From the NCBI RefSeq assembly GCF_026626665.1, contig NZ_JAPNKE010000002.1, forward strand, positions 5,123,168 to 5,187,167: a DNA stretch of 64,000 nucleotides. Direction: 5' to 3'. Below are positions 45,490 through 55,767 of this stretch, piece by piece. The stretch's first letter is position 1. Every line of letters begins with the position of its first letter. The DNA is from Nannocystis pusilla (GTDB taxonomy: Bacteria > Myxococcota_A > Polyangia > Nannocystales > Nannocystaceae). The notes under the pieces were generated by a model. The model had not been told where the DNA came from and did no database searches. It saw only the letters and a program-made list of their open reading frames with translations. Position numbers and translations under genes: made by a program.

Positions 45490-47195
45490 TCACCGCGACT
45501 TCGTCAGCTCGGCGAGGGCCGTGCGCCCGTCGCTGCGGTACACCCGGCCGGCCTCGTCGTCGTAGCGAAAGCGGTCGCGGAACCGCGCCAGCGGCGAGAT
45601 CGTGAGCAGCTCGCGGAACCCCGCCGCCACGCGCTCACGGAGCCCCGCGTCCGAATGCACCGCGAGCGCCACCGCGACCTCGCGCGCCTTCCAGTCGCAC
45701 ACGTGCAGCGCCAGGCTCGCGCCGTCGACCGTCCCCACGAACCAATATTCGAACGTCGACTTGTACTCGTCCCCGCGGTCGTGCGGCGGCCCGACCAGGT
45801 GCTCGAGCTTCGCGCGGACCGCCGCGATCGTGTCGCTGCCGAGCCCGCCCCACTCCGGTCCGGGCACCTGCGTCATCTCGGCCCGGACCCCGCCCGGCTG
45901 CGGCGTGAAGCGGATCCCCGCCACCTCGTAATGGCTCGCGCGCGCCTGCGTCTCGTCGATCCGCGCCTGCCACATCGCCAGCGCCGGCGCCTTCTCCGAC
46001 GCGACGACGACGACGGCGTCCGCGTCCTCGACCGCCACGGCGCCGGCCACCTCCAGCCACTGGGCGATCCAGCGCTCGCCGCGGTCCGCTCCCGGATCGC
46101 TGGTCACCACGCGCGCGAGCGCCAGCGGATTGCGCCCGTTCAGGCGACCCGCGTTCGCGTCGGCCCCCGCGCGCAGCAGGTCCTTGATGAAGAACGTCGA
46201 CGCGTCGCGCTCCATCGCCAGGGCGATCGCGTGCAGCAGCAACGTCGACCCGTCGGGATAGCGAGCGTTCACGTCGGCCCCCGCCGCGATGGCGGCTGCC
46301 AGCATCGCGTACTGCCGGTTGCGGCCGAGCGCCAGGAGCAGCGGCTCGCCGTGGCGGTCGCGCGCGTTCACGTCGAGCCCCGACGCGATCAGGAGCTCGA
46401 AGACGACGTCGTCCGGCGCGCCGACGACCGCCCACGTCAGCGCGGCGCTGTCCGTCACGCGGGCCCCCGCCGCGAGCAGCTGGCGGACCACGCTGCGGTG
46501 CCCCTGCGCCACCGCATGATGGAGCACCGAGCGCACCTCGCCCGACGAGTACCGGGCGCCCGGCTCGAGCGCCGCCGCGGCGTCGACTTCCACCCCCGCG
46601 GCCAGCAGCGCCGCCACGCTGTGTAGCCTGCCCCTCGCCGCCGCGCGCACGAGCAGCCAGTCCCGGTCGACCTCCGCGTCGGGCAGCAGCGCCGCCAGCA
46701 CCTCGCCGGCCCCCGCCTCCGCGGCCGCCAGCGCGAGCTGCTTGCGAGCCTCGGCGGTGAGGCGCTGGACCGCGGCTGCCAGCCCCTTCGTGGCCCCCGC
46801 CTCGATCGCCAGTTGCACCGCGGCCGACGCCGACTCACACGAGTCGGCCGCCACGAGCGCCGCCTCGGCGCGCTTCACCGCCGCCGCCGTCGCCTTCGGC
46901 CCCAGCTCGACCGGCCACTCGATCGCCTTGCGTAACTTCTCGACGTCCGGCGCGGCCGCGGACCCTCGACCCGCCCGGCATCGACGATTTGGGCCATCGC
47001 CACGCGCAGCACCTCGGGCACGAACTCGCCGAAGCGCACCGCGCACCCGATCGGCTCGATCACCGCCACGTGCTTCGGCTTGTGCTCCCAGCGGAGCAAC
47101 CGCGCGTCGAACGTCACCCCGCTCTTGGTCGTCAGACGGACCCGGCCGTCGGCCGCGCTGAAGATGATGATTTTCGTCGAGACATCGCGGCCCAT
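45490..47195 (-). CDS. Ankyrin-repeat protein, frameshift near 46965
   Basis: ATG 47195 opens MGRDVSTKIIIFSAADGRVR; after MAQIVDAGR the frame breaks near 46965 and continues PDVEKLRKAIEWPVELGPKA to the stop at 45490 (one missing base, remainder 2). Ankyrin repeats follow, with typical turns GHRSVVRQLLAAGARV, GLDVNARDRHGEPLLLAL, GADVNARYPDGSTLLLHAI and GADANAGRLNGRNPLALAR. The C-terminal ~190 residues, with HVCDWKAREVAVALAV, form an unknown domain. Probably a cytosolic protein-interaction scaffold; partner unknown. Confidence 0.82.
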
Positions 47196-47974
47196 CGCGT
47201 CGACTCCGTGCGGCCTCCGTGCTCGCACGCCCGCCCGCCGCAGGCAAGCGCGTCTTCCCGGCGAGGCCGCAGACGCGACCCCGGCCGAGTCGGCGCAGGA
47301 GCACCCGGACGGCCCTTTCACCGGACCTCTCCCACGGCCCCCCACGGCTCCTGACGACCGCCGCGGAGATCGTCCTGAGCGACCGCGAGCCGGCGCGCGT
47401 CGGCCATCACTTCGACCCCGGCACGCTCACCGAGGCAGCGAAGCCGAGCTTGAGGACACCGATTCGGGTGACCACGTGCCTACCGGTCCCGCGCTGGACA
47501 ATCGTGATTGACGACGGGCCCGCCGAATGGCCATTCCCGCCGCACTGCGCACTCATCATTCGCCAAGACTCGGCCGAATATGCACACCGAGCGCATGGCA
47601 GCTCGCCGCTCTTGTCGTGCCGGTCACCGCTGACGCGCGGTCAGGACGGCGCGCCGGCGACTGCCGCGCCGCAGCCGCGCGAGCAGTCGATGGATTTTCA
47701 TTCTTTTAAAGAGAAAAGACCTACGAACTCGAGTTCGCGGGCGGGGAGGAGGGACGACGACACGGGCGCAGCGCCGGCGTCGACGTGTTCATGGTAGGGC
47801 CGTCGGCGTCGCGGCTCGATCGGGATGCTCACGCAGCGTCCGTTCCCCACCGCGGCCGCTCGTCGAACACACCGCATGGGCTTCCAATCGGCGGAGCGTC
47901 GCCGGTGACTGGCATCGAACTGCCGGCCGGATCACCCGGACCCGCCGCGAACCTCGGACACAGTGTTCGGCGTG
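47196..47974. other. Long unassigned region
   Basis: About 780 bp between the ankyrin gene start and the next exported protein. I find no credible gene. An unusually AT-rich patch (ATTTTCATTCTTTTAAAGAG, 47693-47712) may be a promoter area for the gene at 47975, though it is about 260 bp away. Confidence 0.4.
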
Positions 47975-48520
47975 ATGGTACATGACATTCGGAACAAGCT
48001 CATTGCGCTCGCCTCCACCCTTTCGCTCACCGGCGTGCTGGCGACCTCGGTGGCCCTGGCGGCCAGCGTGCACTTCAAGGGCGGCCCCAACGCCGGGCCG
48101 AGCTTTCGTGACACCGGCCTGACGCTGCGCGCCAGCGGGGCTCTCGCGGGGCTCGGCAACGAGGACCTCGTGATCCGGCTGGTGGCCACCGGGGACGTGA
48201 CCGCGACCTGCACCAACCCGTCGGGCACCACGCAGCCGCCGGGCCAGAACCCCGCCGAAGTCGTCCTGACCGGTTTCCAGCCGATCCCCGCGTCGGAGAT
48301 CAAGAACGGCAACGTGTCCTTCGACGTCAGGACCGAGGCGCCCGATACCCCGATCCCGGGCGCCCCCGACTGCCCCAATCTGAAATGGAGGGAGGACATC
48401 CAGGACGTCAGCTTCACCAGCGCCGTGCTCACCGTGGAACAGCCCGAGGGCAACGTCGTGCTGGAGCTCGACTGCACCTTCCCCGGCGGCACCGACGACG
48501 GGGCCGTGGTCTGCGGGTGA
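47975..48520 (+). CDS. Exported protein of unknown function
   Basis: 181 aa from ATG 47975. Residues 1-30 are a Sec signal (LIALASTLSLTGVLATS then ALAASV). The mature part contains HFKGGPNAGPSFRDTGLTLR and repeated beta-strand patterns, with cysteines at ATCTNPSG, APDCPNL and ELDCTFPGG. No family is recognised. It is followed by a double hairpin between convergent genes. Confidence 0.7.
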   Translation: MVHDIRNKLIALASTLSLTGVLATSVALAASVHFKGGPNAGPSFRDTGLTLRASGALAGLGNEDLVIRLVATGDVTATCTNPSGTTQPPGQNPAEVVLTGFQPIPASEIKNGNVSFDVRTEAPDTPIPGAPDCPNLKWREDIQDVSFTSAVLTVEQPEGNVVLELDCTFPGGTDDGAVVCG

Positions 48521-48546
48521 GCAGACCGGCGTCCATTCGTGGACCG

Positions 48547-48620
48547 GCGAACCGTCGCGCCTGCGCGACGGTTCGCGCTCCCGAGTCGACCCGCGATCAG
48601 GGGCCGGATGCCCCTGATCG
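48547..48620. terminator. Pair of hairpins between convergent genes
   Basis: Hairpin 1: GCGAACCGTCGCGC (48547-48560) pairs with GCGCGACGGTTCGC (48563-48576), 14 bp. Hairpin 2: CGATCAGGGG (48594-48603) pairs with CCCCTGATCG (48611-48620). They lie between the stops of the genes ending at 48520 and 48690, so each strand can terminate there. Confidence 0.6.
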
Positions 48621-48689
48621 TCGGTCACGGCGCCTCGCCCGCCGCGGGGCTGACCGCGGCCGATTCATCGTCGTCGACGCGCGTGGGAC

Positions 48690-50432
48690 CTACTGCGGCC
48701 AATCGCGGCCGGTCGGGATCGTGAACTCGATCCCGCCCGACACCCCGCCCACGAAGAACGGCCGGGCCGTCATCGCCCCTGCGAAGCCCTGGGCCACCAG
48801 CGACAGCCACGGCGTCAACGACACTCGCGCGCCGCCGTTCACCGTCATCACCCCGGCCGGCGCCGCGCACGGCTGCGGCCCCTGGGCGCACGTCATCGGC
48901 CCGATCGGGATCAGCGCCCCGAACGACGCCCCGACGTACGGGCGGAACACCTTGTGCGGGCGGTAGACCCGCTCGTAGCGGGCCATCGCCAGGATATAGC
49001 GCCAGCGCGGCCCGTAGCCGGCGTATTGCGCGTAGGCCACCTCGAAGCCGACCTCATGCACGTAATTCACGCGACCGAGCACGGTCCCGCCGAGCGCGTA
49101 GCCCTGCGGGATCCACCGCGGCTGGAAGCCCACGCTGATGGCCTTGCGATACGAGCGGCGGTCGATCAGGCTCCGGCCGATCTGGCTGTCGACCGGCGGT
49201 GGTTCGCCCGCGGCCGCCGTCGAGAACGACGGCAGGCTGGTGCGGTCGCCGCGGCCGAGCCGCCGCGAGGCTCGCTGGACCGCGCGGATCCGCGGATACG
49301 CGTCCGCCGACAGGCTCGAATGCGTCACCAGGAAGCTGGCCGCCGCGCGCTCCTGGGCCGCGACCGGCACCCCGCGCAGCTCGAGCAGCACCCGCAGGTT
49401 GTCGTAGTCGAGGATCATCCGCGCCTCGCTCTGGCGCAGCGCCGACGTGTGGTCGCGCCAGCGGTCGCACTGCTCGCGCGCCTGCGTCAGGTACGGATTG
49501 TCCTGCTCGATCGCCGCCAGCGTGCACCACGCCTCCGTGTGGCGCTCCGGCGTCGCTCGCCGGTCGGCCTGCACCTTGACCGCGACGTCGTAGGCCTGGT
49601 GGGCCGCCAGGCTGCCCGACAGGTCCATCGATTGCACCTCGCGCTTGTCCAGGTCGGGCGGCCGGAGGAATTGCTGCGGTCCTGCCAGCGCCTCCGCGTG
49701 GGCCGAGATCGGCGCCACCTCGAGGCGGATCGGCGCGGTACAGACATTGCGGCGCGGGTCGTCGGCCGCCGCCACCTGGGCGCACGCCTCGAGCATGTTC
49801 GGCGGCGACTCCTTGAGCACCTCGATCGTGTCCTCCGACGCCCCCGAGAACGCGGCCCCGCCGCCGTTGCGCGCGCTGTCCTCCACCGACGACAGGCGAA
49901 ACGCCCCCAGGCTCACGCCCGTGACCACGTGCGTCGCGCGGGCGCACTCCGGCCCGCCGCTCAGCTCCGCCGCCGTGTACGCCGGCCGCGGCGCCTCGTA
50001 GCGGCCGACCACCACCATGTCGAGCTCGAGCGCCTCGCCGCGCTCGACCCGTCCGCCGAGCTGCGCCAGCCCGAGCGGAATATTGATCAGAAGTTCGTCG
50101 AGCGAGCCGATGTGAATGCTCTGCGAGCCGGTCGTGGTCTGCGCATACGAATAATGCCCGGGCGCCGTACAGCCGCGCAGCACCTCCATCGCGCAATCCT
50201 CGTAGCGCACCGCGACCACCCCGCGCAGCAGCCTGGCCTCGAGCTCGGCCGCGTCCATGCCCGACCACTCGACGATGAGCGGCTTGTCCGGGTCCTTCAC
50301 CACGCTGCAGCGCGACTGCCCGGCCGCCTCGAGCTGCGACGCAGTCAGATCGCCGGCGTCGCGCAGGCCGCTGCGCGAGCACCCGACCGCGAGGAGGAGC
50401 AGGACGGCGAGAAGACAGCCGGAGCGTCTCAT
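48690..50432 (-). CDS. Lipoprotein with outer-membrane beta-barrel-like C-terminus
   Basis: 580 aa. The signal ends LLLAVGCSRS. The N-terminal ~350 residues include CARATHVVTGVSLGAFRLSS and HTEAWCTLAAIEQDNPYL, with scattered cysteines. From residue ~430 the pattern is amphipathic strands ending in aromatic or Tyr residues (SYRKAISVGFQPRWIPQGYA, VGFEVAYAQYAGYGPRWRY, VMTVNGGARVSLTPWLSL), typical of outer-membrane proteins. Function unknown. Longest of the lipoproteins without a Thr/Ser linker. Confidence 0.72.
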   Translation of the reverse strand: MRRSGCLLAVLLLLAVGCSRSGLRDAGDLTASQLEAAGQSRCSVVKDPDKPLIVEWSGMDAAELEARLLRGVVAVRYEDCAMEVLRGCTAPGHYSYAQTTTGSQSIHIGSLDELLINIPLGLAQLGGRVERGEALELDMVVVGRYEAPRPAYTAAELSGGPECARATHVVTGVSLGAFRLSSVEDSARNGGGAAFSGASEDTIEVLKESPPNMLEACAQVAAADDPRRNVCTAPIRLEVAPISAHAEALAGPQQFLRPPDLDKREVQSMDLSGSLAAHQAYDVAVKVQADRRATPERHTEAWCTLAAIEQDNPYLTQAREQCDRWRDHTSALRQSEARMILDYDNLRVLLELRGVPVAAQERAAASFLVTHSSLSADAYPRIRAVQRASRRLGRGDRTSLPSFSTAAAGEPPPVDSQIGRSLIDRRSYRKAISVGFQPRWIPQGYALGGTVLGRVNYVHEVGFEVAYAQYAGYGPRWRYILAMARYERVYRPHKVFRPYVGASFGALIPIGPMTCAQGPQPCAAPAGVMTVNGGARVSLTPWLSLVAQGFAGAMTARPFFVGGVSGGIEFTIPTGRDWPQ

Positions 50433-50600
50433 GGCGCGGAACGGCAGTATTCACGATGCCTCGACCGCGCGCACCTCGAACCTCGCGTCCTCCCGGCCGG
50501 CCCCGCGCCGCCGCCAGGGCAACGTTCCTCACGGTTCGCCGCATCCGCGCGTTTTCGCCCCTGGCCGCTTCGGGCCCCTGCGCGGCGCGGCTGGATCGCG

Positions 50601-50780
50601 ATGCCGCTGCGCACCGACGATCCGCCGCAGCTGCGCCGCCTCATCCGCGACGGAGCGCTGACTCTGACCGTCGGCTGCGCCCCGTGGAGCGACTGGTGCA
50701 CCCTCGAGCTCACGCGCGCCTGCGAGGACGTCCTCGCGCGCTTCGCTGTCGGCCGCGACGACCTGTCCTTCGAGACATAG
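50601..50780 (+). CDS. Small hypothetical protein
   Basis: 59 aa from ATG 50601: codon third positions favour G/C as in real genes here. It reads MPLRTDDPPQLRRLIRDGAL, then TLTVGCAPWSDWCTLELTR, ending RDDLSFET. The last codons lie inside an imperfect TGTCC/GGACA palindrome (50764-50777). The ribosome site is unclear, and no family is recognised; a real gene is plausible but unproven. Confidence 0.4.
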   Translation: MPLRTDDPPQLRRLIRDGALTLTVGCAPWSDWCTLELTRACEDVLARFAVGRDDLSFET

Positions 50781-50875
50781 TCACTCACGACCGCCCGACC
50801 TGCTCCATCGACATGTCCTTGAGGACATTCGCAGGCTCACCGGCCGACTCCCATCGACCTGTCTTTCAGGACATT
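50764..50875. repeat. Three TGTCC/GGACA palindromes in a row (copy 10 perfect)
   Basis: Units at 50764-50777 (one mismatch), 50814-50827 (TGTCC-ttga-GGACA, perfect) and 50860-50873 (one mismatch), spaced 50 and 46 bases. The two outer units carry single mismatches in the arms. They fill the space between the small ORF and the gene at 50972. Confidence 0.7.
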
Positions 50876-50971
50876 GACCTCGCACGGCCCCCGGTGCTCA
50901 CCGCGAGCGCCGGGACGACCTCGCTCACGGGCGGTAGACGCGCCCCGTTCCCATGTGCGAGCGTCTCGTCG

Positions 50972-52504
50972 GTGACCGACTGGACCGACCTCCCGGACTA
51001 CCCTCGCACCTTCGCCTCGCAGTGCGCCCCGTGGGGCAGCATGGTCCGGCTGGTCAACGGCGTGCGCGACGTGAAGGGCGGCAAGCCCGTCATTCTCTCG
51101 GGCGGCAAGGCCTTCCTCCAGCGCCTCGAGGCCGACCTCATCGCCGGTCGCCCCGGCGCCGCCGACGTCGCGACCCTCGTGAGCGGCGTGCTCGAAGCGA
51201 ACGCCCGCCACATCGACATCGTCGAGTGGTGCCGCGTCAAGGGCGACGAGCTCGACCTCTCCTTGCGGGTCTACGGCACGCGCGGCGGCCAGCGCCTGCA
51301 CCTCTCGCTGCTCGGCCCGGTCGGTCGCTACGCCGACCAGCCGCTGCCCGAGCACGCCCCCGTGAAGAAGCCGCGCGCAGCCGCGAAGCGAGTCGTGACT
51401 GCGCCTGCGCCCGCCCCCGTTCCGGTCGTCACCGCCGCTCCACCCGCGGCCCCGCTGGTGCTGCGACCCGTCGTGCCCCACGCTCGCCCGAGCTACGGCG
51501 ACCCGCTCGCCCGCGACCTCGACGGCCGCATGCACCTCGTCGTGCGCCTGCCCGACCACGACGTGTGGGCGTGCATCGATCCGTCCGGCACCGTCACCAC
51601 GACCCCGATGACCACCCGCGAGGTCCTGCGCGCGACCGACGTCGGCGCGCGCACCCGGGCCATGAACGCCAGCGTGTACACGACCGCCGCCGGCCTCGTC
51701 TGCATCGACCACTACGAGAACGCCAGCGGCGAGCAGGAGCGCGTCGGCCACCGCGGCCTGTGGCACGCCGCCCGCCGCGGCCTGTGGAGCTCCGACTGGA
51801 CTCTCGGCGTGTGCGACGATTGGTTCTTGCGCGCCATCGTCCACGACGGCAAGGCCACCCTGATCGGCGTCCAGCTCACGACCGGCAAGAAGACCCGCGT
51901 CCGCCTGCCCGAGGGCCTCGACCTGCGCGGCGCCGCCGTCGATCGCAGCGGCGCGGGCGACGTCCTGCGCCTGCTCCACGGCACTTCCGAGGAGCGCCAC
52001 ATGCACCTGCGCCCCGGCAAGACCCTCGAGCTCGAACCGGCCACCGCCCTCGCCCACGGCCTCGAGGGCCTCGTCCAGCCGGTCGCAAACGGCGGCTGGG
52101 TCGTCGCCGCCGACCGCCGCCTGCGCCTCGTCCGGCCCGACCGGACCGCCGTCGACCTGTTCACGCTCCCCGCGACCTTCACCGCCGCCGACTACCGCCC
52201 GGGCAACTACCCGAAAGTCACGCAGGTCGGCTTCGAGGCGCCCGCCTGGCTGGTCGAGCTCAACTTCATGTCCGAGAGCGGCCCGTGGTGCCGCGGCGCC
52301 CTGGTGTTCACCGCCGACGGGGCCGTCCGCAACCTCGCCTTCGTCGACGCCGCCGGCGTGCTGCAGCTTGGCGCCGCGAGCCTGCCGCTCGGCGAGGGCG
52401 AGCACGCCTGCGGCTACGCGGCCGGCCCCACCGGCGACCTCGCCATCGCCCTCGCCCTGCAGGACGGCCTCTCCCTGGTCTGGTCCCCGCCGCGCACGAG
52501 CTGA
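50972..52504 (+). CDS. Conserved-looking protein of unknown function
   Basis: 510 aa from GTG 50972. The first ~130 residues resemble a small alpha/beta fold (MVRLVNGVRDVKGGKPVILS). A Pro/Ala-rich linker (VTAPAPAPVPVVTAAPPAAP) is followed by a beta-rich, propeller-like region with repeated ~50-residue blades (GRMHLVVRLPDHDVWACIDP, TTAAGLVCIDHYENASGEQE, GLVQPVANGGWVVAADRRLR). Cytosolic, no signal peptide. Not recognised. It may be an uncharacterised sensor or repeat protein. Confidence 0.55.
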   Translation: MTDWTDLPDYPRTFASQCAPWGSMVRLVNGVRDVKGGKPVILSGGKAFLQRLEADLIAGRPGAADVATLVSGVLEANARHIDIVEWCRVKGDELDLSLRVYGTRGGQRLHLSLLGPVGRYADQPLPEHAPVKKPRAAAKRVVTAPAPAPVPVVTAAPPAAPLVLRPVVPHARPSYGDPLARDLDGRMHLVVRLPDHDVWACIDPSGTVTTTPMTTREVLRATDVGARTRAMNASVYTTAAGLVCIDHYENASGEQERVGHRGLWHAARRGLWSSDWTLGVCDDWFLRAIVHDGKATLIGVQLTTGKKTRVRLPEGLDLRGAAVDRSGAGDVLRLLHGTSEERHMHLRPGKTLELEPATALAHGLEGLVQPVANGGWVVAADRRLRLVRPDRTAVDLFTLPATFTAADYRPGNYPKVTQVGFEAPAWLVELNFMSESGPWCRGALVFTADGAVRNLAFVDAAGVLQLGAASLPLGEGEHACGYAAGPTGDLAIALALQDGLSLVWSPPRTS

Positions 52505-52591
52505 GGTCAAAACAATCGCCCAGGGCAGGCGCGCCGCATCTCGCGGCGCGGCAACTCGGCGCATTCGTCTTCTGGCCGATGGACGGGGCGC

Positions 52592-54019
52592 TCACCCTGC
52601 GGGCAATCGCGCGCCGATGAACTCGGCTGCGTTGACGGCCGCCGGGTGCCCGCGGTTGCACAGCACCACCGTCGCGTAATCGCGGTAGATCGCCAGCTCG
52701 CCGTTGACCCCGGGTGCGCCGCCGCCGTGCCCGTAGAAGCTCGCGCCGTTGCGGGTCCGCACCGCCATGCCGAGGCCCCAGTGCGCCGTCCCGGCCGCCA
52801 CTCGCGGCTCCGTCATGGCCGCGAGGGTCGACGCCCCGAGCAGCGCGCCGCGGCGCAGCGCGACGACGAACGCGTGCAGGTCCTCGACCGTCGAATAACC
52901 GCCGCCGGCGGGCAGCCCCGCGTAGGGCGGCAGCGCCTTGCGACCCGTCGCCCCCGCGCCGGTGTACGGAATCGCAGTCGCGCCCGCGGACGCGAAGCTC
53001 GGCGACGTCGCCGGCATCCCCGCGGGCCCGAAGATCCGCTCCTGCACCACGACATCGTAGGGCTTGCCCGTCACGCGCTCGAGGATCGCCCCCAGCAGCA
53101 CGAACCCGTAGTTGCTGTAGCCCCACCGCGACCCCGGCTCGAACACCGGCTCACGCGCCCCGTAGAAGCGCACCAGCTCGGCGGTCGTCTTCAGCGCCTC
53201 GGCGTGGGCGTCGTACTGCGGCCCGAAGATGTCGCCGGTGCCGCCCGTGTGCGTCAGCAGCATCTCCACGGTCACGCGCTCGGCCAGGCTCCTGTTCGCA
53301 TGGTCGGGCAGGTGCTTCGCCAGCGCGTCGCCCAGGTCCACCCGCCCCTGCTCCACCAATTGCAAGACCGCCACTGCGGTGAACATCTTGCCCATCGAGC
53401 CGATGCAGAACCGCGTCGACGGCGTCACCGGGACCGCCCGGGCGTCGTCCGCCGAGCCGTGCCCCACGCGGAGCAGCACCTGCTCGCCGCGCGCGACCAG
53501 CACCGCCCCGTTGAAGCGACCGGCCCGCGCCTCCTCGCCGAGCTTCGCCTCCGCTGCGGCCAGCGCCGCGGCCTCGCCCAGCCGCGGAATCGTCTCCTCC
53601 GCGGGAGCGCCGGCGAAGGCGATGTCGTCCAGCCTGTCCCGATCGGCCGCGGTCAACACCACCTTCGAGCGCCGGTCCCACGCGCGATCCTTCACCCACG
53701 CGGTGATCTCCTGCGGGCCCGTCACCTGCGAACGAAGCAGCTCGAAGCCTCCGGTGATCTCGCGGACCCCCAGGTCGTCGTCGACGTACGGCCGCACCGT
53801 CGGCGCGTGCGCCTCGACAAATTGTTTGTACGTGCGCAGGTCGGGATCGTTGAACGCCGCCAGCCAGCGCTCCAGCCACCCTTCGAGCACCGGCGGCGGT
53901 TCGCTCGCCGCGGGATGTGCCGGCTCGGGGCCAGCGGTTCGACAGGCGCCGAGCGAGGCCCCGGCGACCAGCCAGCCCGCGCCCTTGCCCGCGGAGACGA
54001 GGATGTCACGCCGCTTCAC
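52592..54019 (-). CDS. Serine beta-lactamase-like lipoprotein (class C fold)
   Basis: 475 aa from ATG 54019. MKRRDILVSAGKGAGWLVAG has a twin-arginine-like start and LGAC gives a lipobox. Catalytic signatures are SMGK (S-x-x-K, near residue 205), YSN (Y-x-N), and GHGGGAPG (the KTG-box position as H-G-G). An N-terminal ~115-residue extension precedes the beta-lactamase fold and carries a SnoaL/DUF-like segment (WLERWLAAFNDPDLRTYKQF). Probably a periplasmic or surface serine hydrolase or esterase; antibiotic hydrolysis is not implied. Confidence 0.85.
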   Translation of the reverse strand: MKRRDILVSAGKGAGWLVAGASLGACRTAGPEPAHPAASEPPPVLEGWLERWLAAFNDPDLRTYKQFVEAHAPTVRPYVDDDLGVREITGGFELLRSQVTGPQEITAWVKDRAWDRRSKVVLTAADRDRLDDIAFAGAPAEETIPRLGEAAALAAAEAKLGEEARAGRFNGAVLVARGEQVLLRVGHGSADDARAVPVTPSTRFCIGSMGKMFTAVAVLQLVEQGRVDLGDALAKHLPDHANRSLAERVTVEMLLTHTGGTGDIFGPQYDAHAEALKTTAELVRFYGAREPVFEPGSRWGYSNYGFVLLGAILERVTGKPYDVVVQERIFGPAGMPATSPSFASAGATAIPYTGAGATGRKALPPYAGLPAGGGYSTVEDLHAFVVALRRGALLGASTLAAMTEPRVAAGTAHWGLGMAVRTRNGASFYGHGGGAPGVNGELAIYRDYATVVLCNRGHPAAVNAAEFIGARLPAG

Positions 54020-54182
54020 GAGGTGGCCGCCATCCTAACCCGCAGGACCGCGCCGGCCACGAAAATGCAGCGCGCCGCGCCCTCGCCGAGGTTCTCCGGA
54101 GAACCCGCTGCGGATCTTCCGGAGGTCGCAGCTCGCGACGTCCGTCGCACGGCCGACCCTCCTCGCAGACCGCTGGCGATGC

Positions 54183-55484
54183 TCACCCCCGGTCGGGGGC
54201 CGCCGCGCGCAGGGCCAGGCCCGACGCGATCGACATCAGCTCGTCGCCGCTGCGCAGCTTGCCCGCGCCGAAGCGGTCCTCGAACAGCGCGCGGATGACC
54301 GGCACGAACGCCGTGCCGCCGGTCATGAACACGCAGTCGACCTCGGCCGGGGTCACCCCGGCGCGGGCCAGCGTGTCGTCGAGGCAGGCCGCGATCGAGG
54401 CCGTGGTCGGGGCGATCCAGCGTTCGAAGTCGCGGCGGGTCACCGCCGCGTGGATGTCGATCTCGCCGTCGCTGAAGTCGAACTTCGCCTGCTTGCTCTT
54501 CGACAGCTCGACCTTGGTGCGCTCGACCGCCTTGTGCAGGTGGAACGCGCCGTTCGTCTCGATGATGTGCATCAGCTTGGCGATCCGCTCGGGGTGCCGC
54601 GCGCCGCGGCGCAGGCGCTCGAGCTCGGCGCGCACGCGGGTGCCGGCGAGGAACGGCAGGTGATGCCAGCGCGCCAGCTTGTAATAATACGAGTTGGGGA
54701 TCAGCCGCTCCTTCCCCATCTCCACATAAGAATCGCCCTTGCCGAGCGCCGGGCACACGAGGTTCTCGATGAGCGCCGCGTCGAGGTCGTCGCCGGCCGC
54801 ACCGACGCCGCCGGTGGCGACGATGTCGCGGGCGCGGTCGTCGCCGCGGCCCGTCGGGCCCATGCGCATCAGACAGAAGTCGGTGGTGCCCGCGCCGAAG
54901 TCGGCGACCAGCGCCAGCTCCGGCCGCGTCAGCGTGCGCTCGTAGTGATGCGCCGCCGCCACGGGCTCGAACTCGAGGCGCGCGTCCTGAAAGCCGGCCC
55001 GGCGCGCCGCCGCCAGCAGACGGTCGGCCGCCAGCGCGTCGGCCTCGGGCGTGGTCCCGCCGGCGAAGTGCACCGGCCGCCCGATCGTCGCCGACTCGAG
55101 CGCGACCCCGAGGTGCTGCTCGGCGCGCTCGCGCAGCCGCTGCAGGAACAGCGCGATCATGTCGTCGAGCCCGATCGCGTGGTGGGCCACCTGCGTGCGC
55201 CCCATCGACTCGGTGGTCAGGTGGGTCTTGAACGACTGCAGCAGCCGGCCCTCGCCCATGCATTCGAGGTAGGCCTCGATCCCCTCGCCGCCGGCCGTGT
55301 ACAGGATCGGTCGCTGGACCTCCTGCTCGTCGGGCTCGAAGAACAGCAGCGTGCGCCAGCTCGGCGCGAGCGTCCCGAGCGTCGGCAGCTGCGCGAAGCG
55401 GACGTGGCCCTCGGCGTCGACGAGCGCGAGCGCCGAGCTCGAGGTGCCGAAATCGATCCCGACTCTGGGGGCGCTGGCAGGCAT
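54183..55484 (-). CDS. YegD-like Hsp70-family protein
   Basis: 433 aa from ATG 55484. The ATPase signatures are clear: VGIDFGTSSSALALVD (phosphate 1), VADFGAGTTDFCLM (phosphate 2) and FMTGGTAFVPVIR (adenosine). There is no substrate-binding C-terminal domain, so it is like YegD rather than DnaK. Family function is poorly understood; it could act in protein quality control. Stands alone; a lysR-type gene lies upstream on the same strand. Confidence 0.9.
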   Translation of the reverse strand: MPASAPRVGIDFGTSSSALALVDAEGHVRFAQLPTLGTLAPSWRTLLFFEPDEQEVQRPILYTAGGEGIEAYLECMGEGRLLQSFKTHLTTESMGRTQVAHHAIGLDDMIALFLQRLRERAEQHLGVALESATIGRPVHFAGGTTPEADALAADRLLAAARRAGFQDARLEFEPVAAAHHYERTLTRPELALVADFGAGTTDFCLMRMGPTGRGDDRARDIVATGGVGAAGDDLDAALIENLVCPALGKGDSYVEMGKERLIPNSYYYKLARWHHLPFLAGTRVRAELERLRRGARHPERIAKLMHIIETNGAFHLHKAVERTKVELSKSKQAKFDFSDGEIDIHAAVTRRDFERWIAPTTASIAACLDDTLARAGVTPAEVDCVFMTGGTAFVPVIRALFEDRFGAGKLRSGDELMSIASGLALRAAAPDRG

Positions 55485-55767
55485 CGTGAGGGGCGGGTTT
55501 GTACCGCAACCGGCGGACCCGTGGCGCCTCCACAGCGGAACTCGCGGCGTCGGAATTCGCCGGCGCGCTCCTGGCGCCACACGCATCGCCCGGACACGTC
55601 GGCCTCGTCCGCGGCCGCGAGCGCTGGCCGCCCGACCGAGCGCTCGCGATTGCGACGGCGGATCTGCAGGGCGCGACGCGCGAGTCCCTCGCTCGCCGAG
55701 ATCTCTTTCGCCAGCGCGTCGAGCCGCTTCCAGTCGCGTCGAGGGTCCGCACACCCTCGCGTGGAGC

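Noticed and set aside
52592..54019. Antibiotic-resistance beta-lactamase
   Set aside because: The fold and S-x-x-K/Y-x-N motifs are shared with many esterases and peptidases; the GHGGG third box and the long N-terminal extension do not indicate a resistance enzyme.
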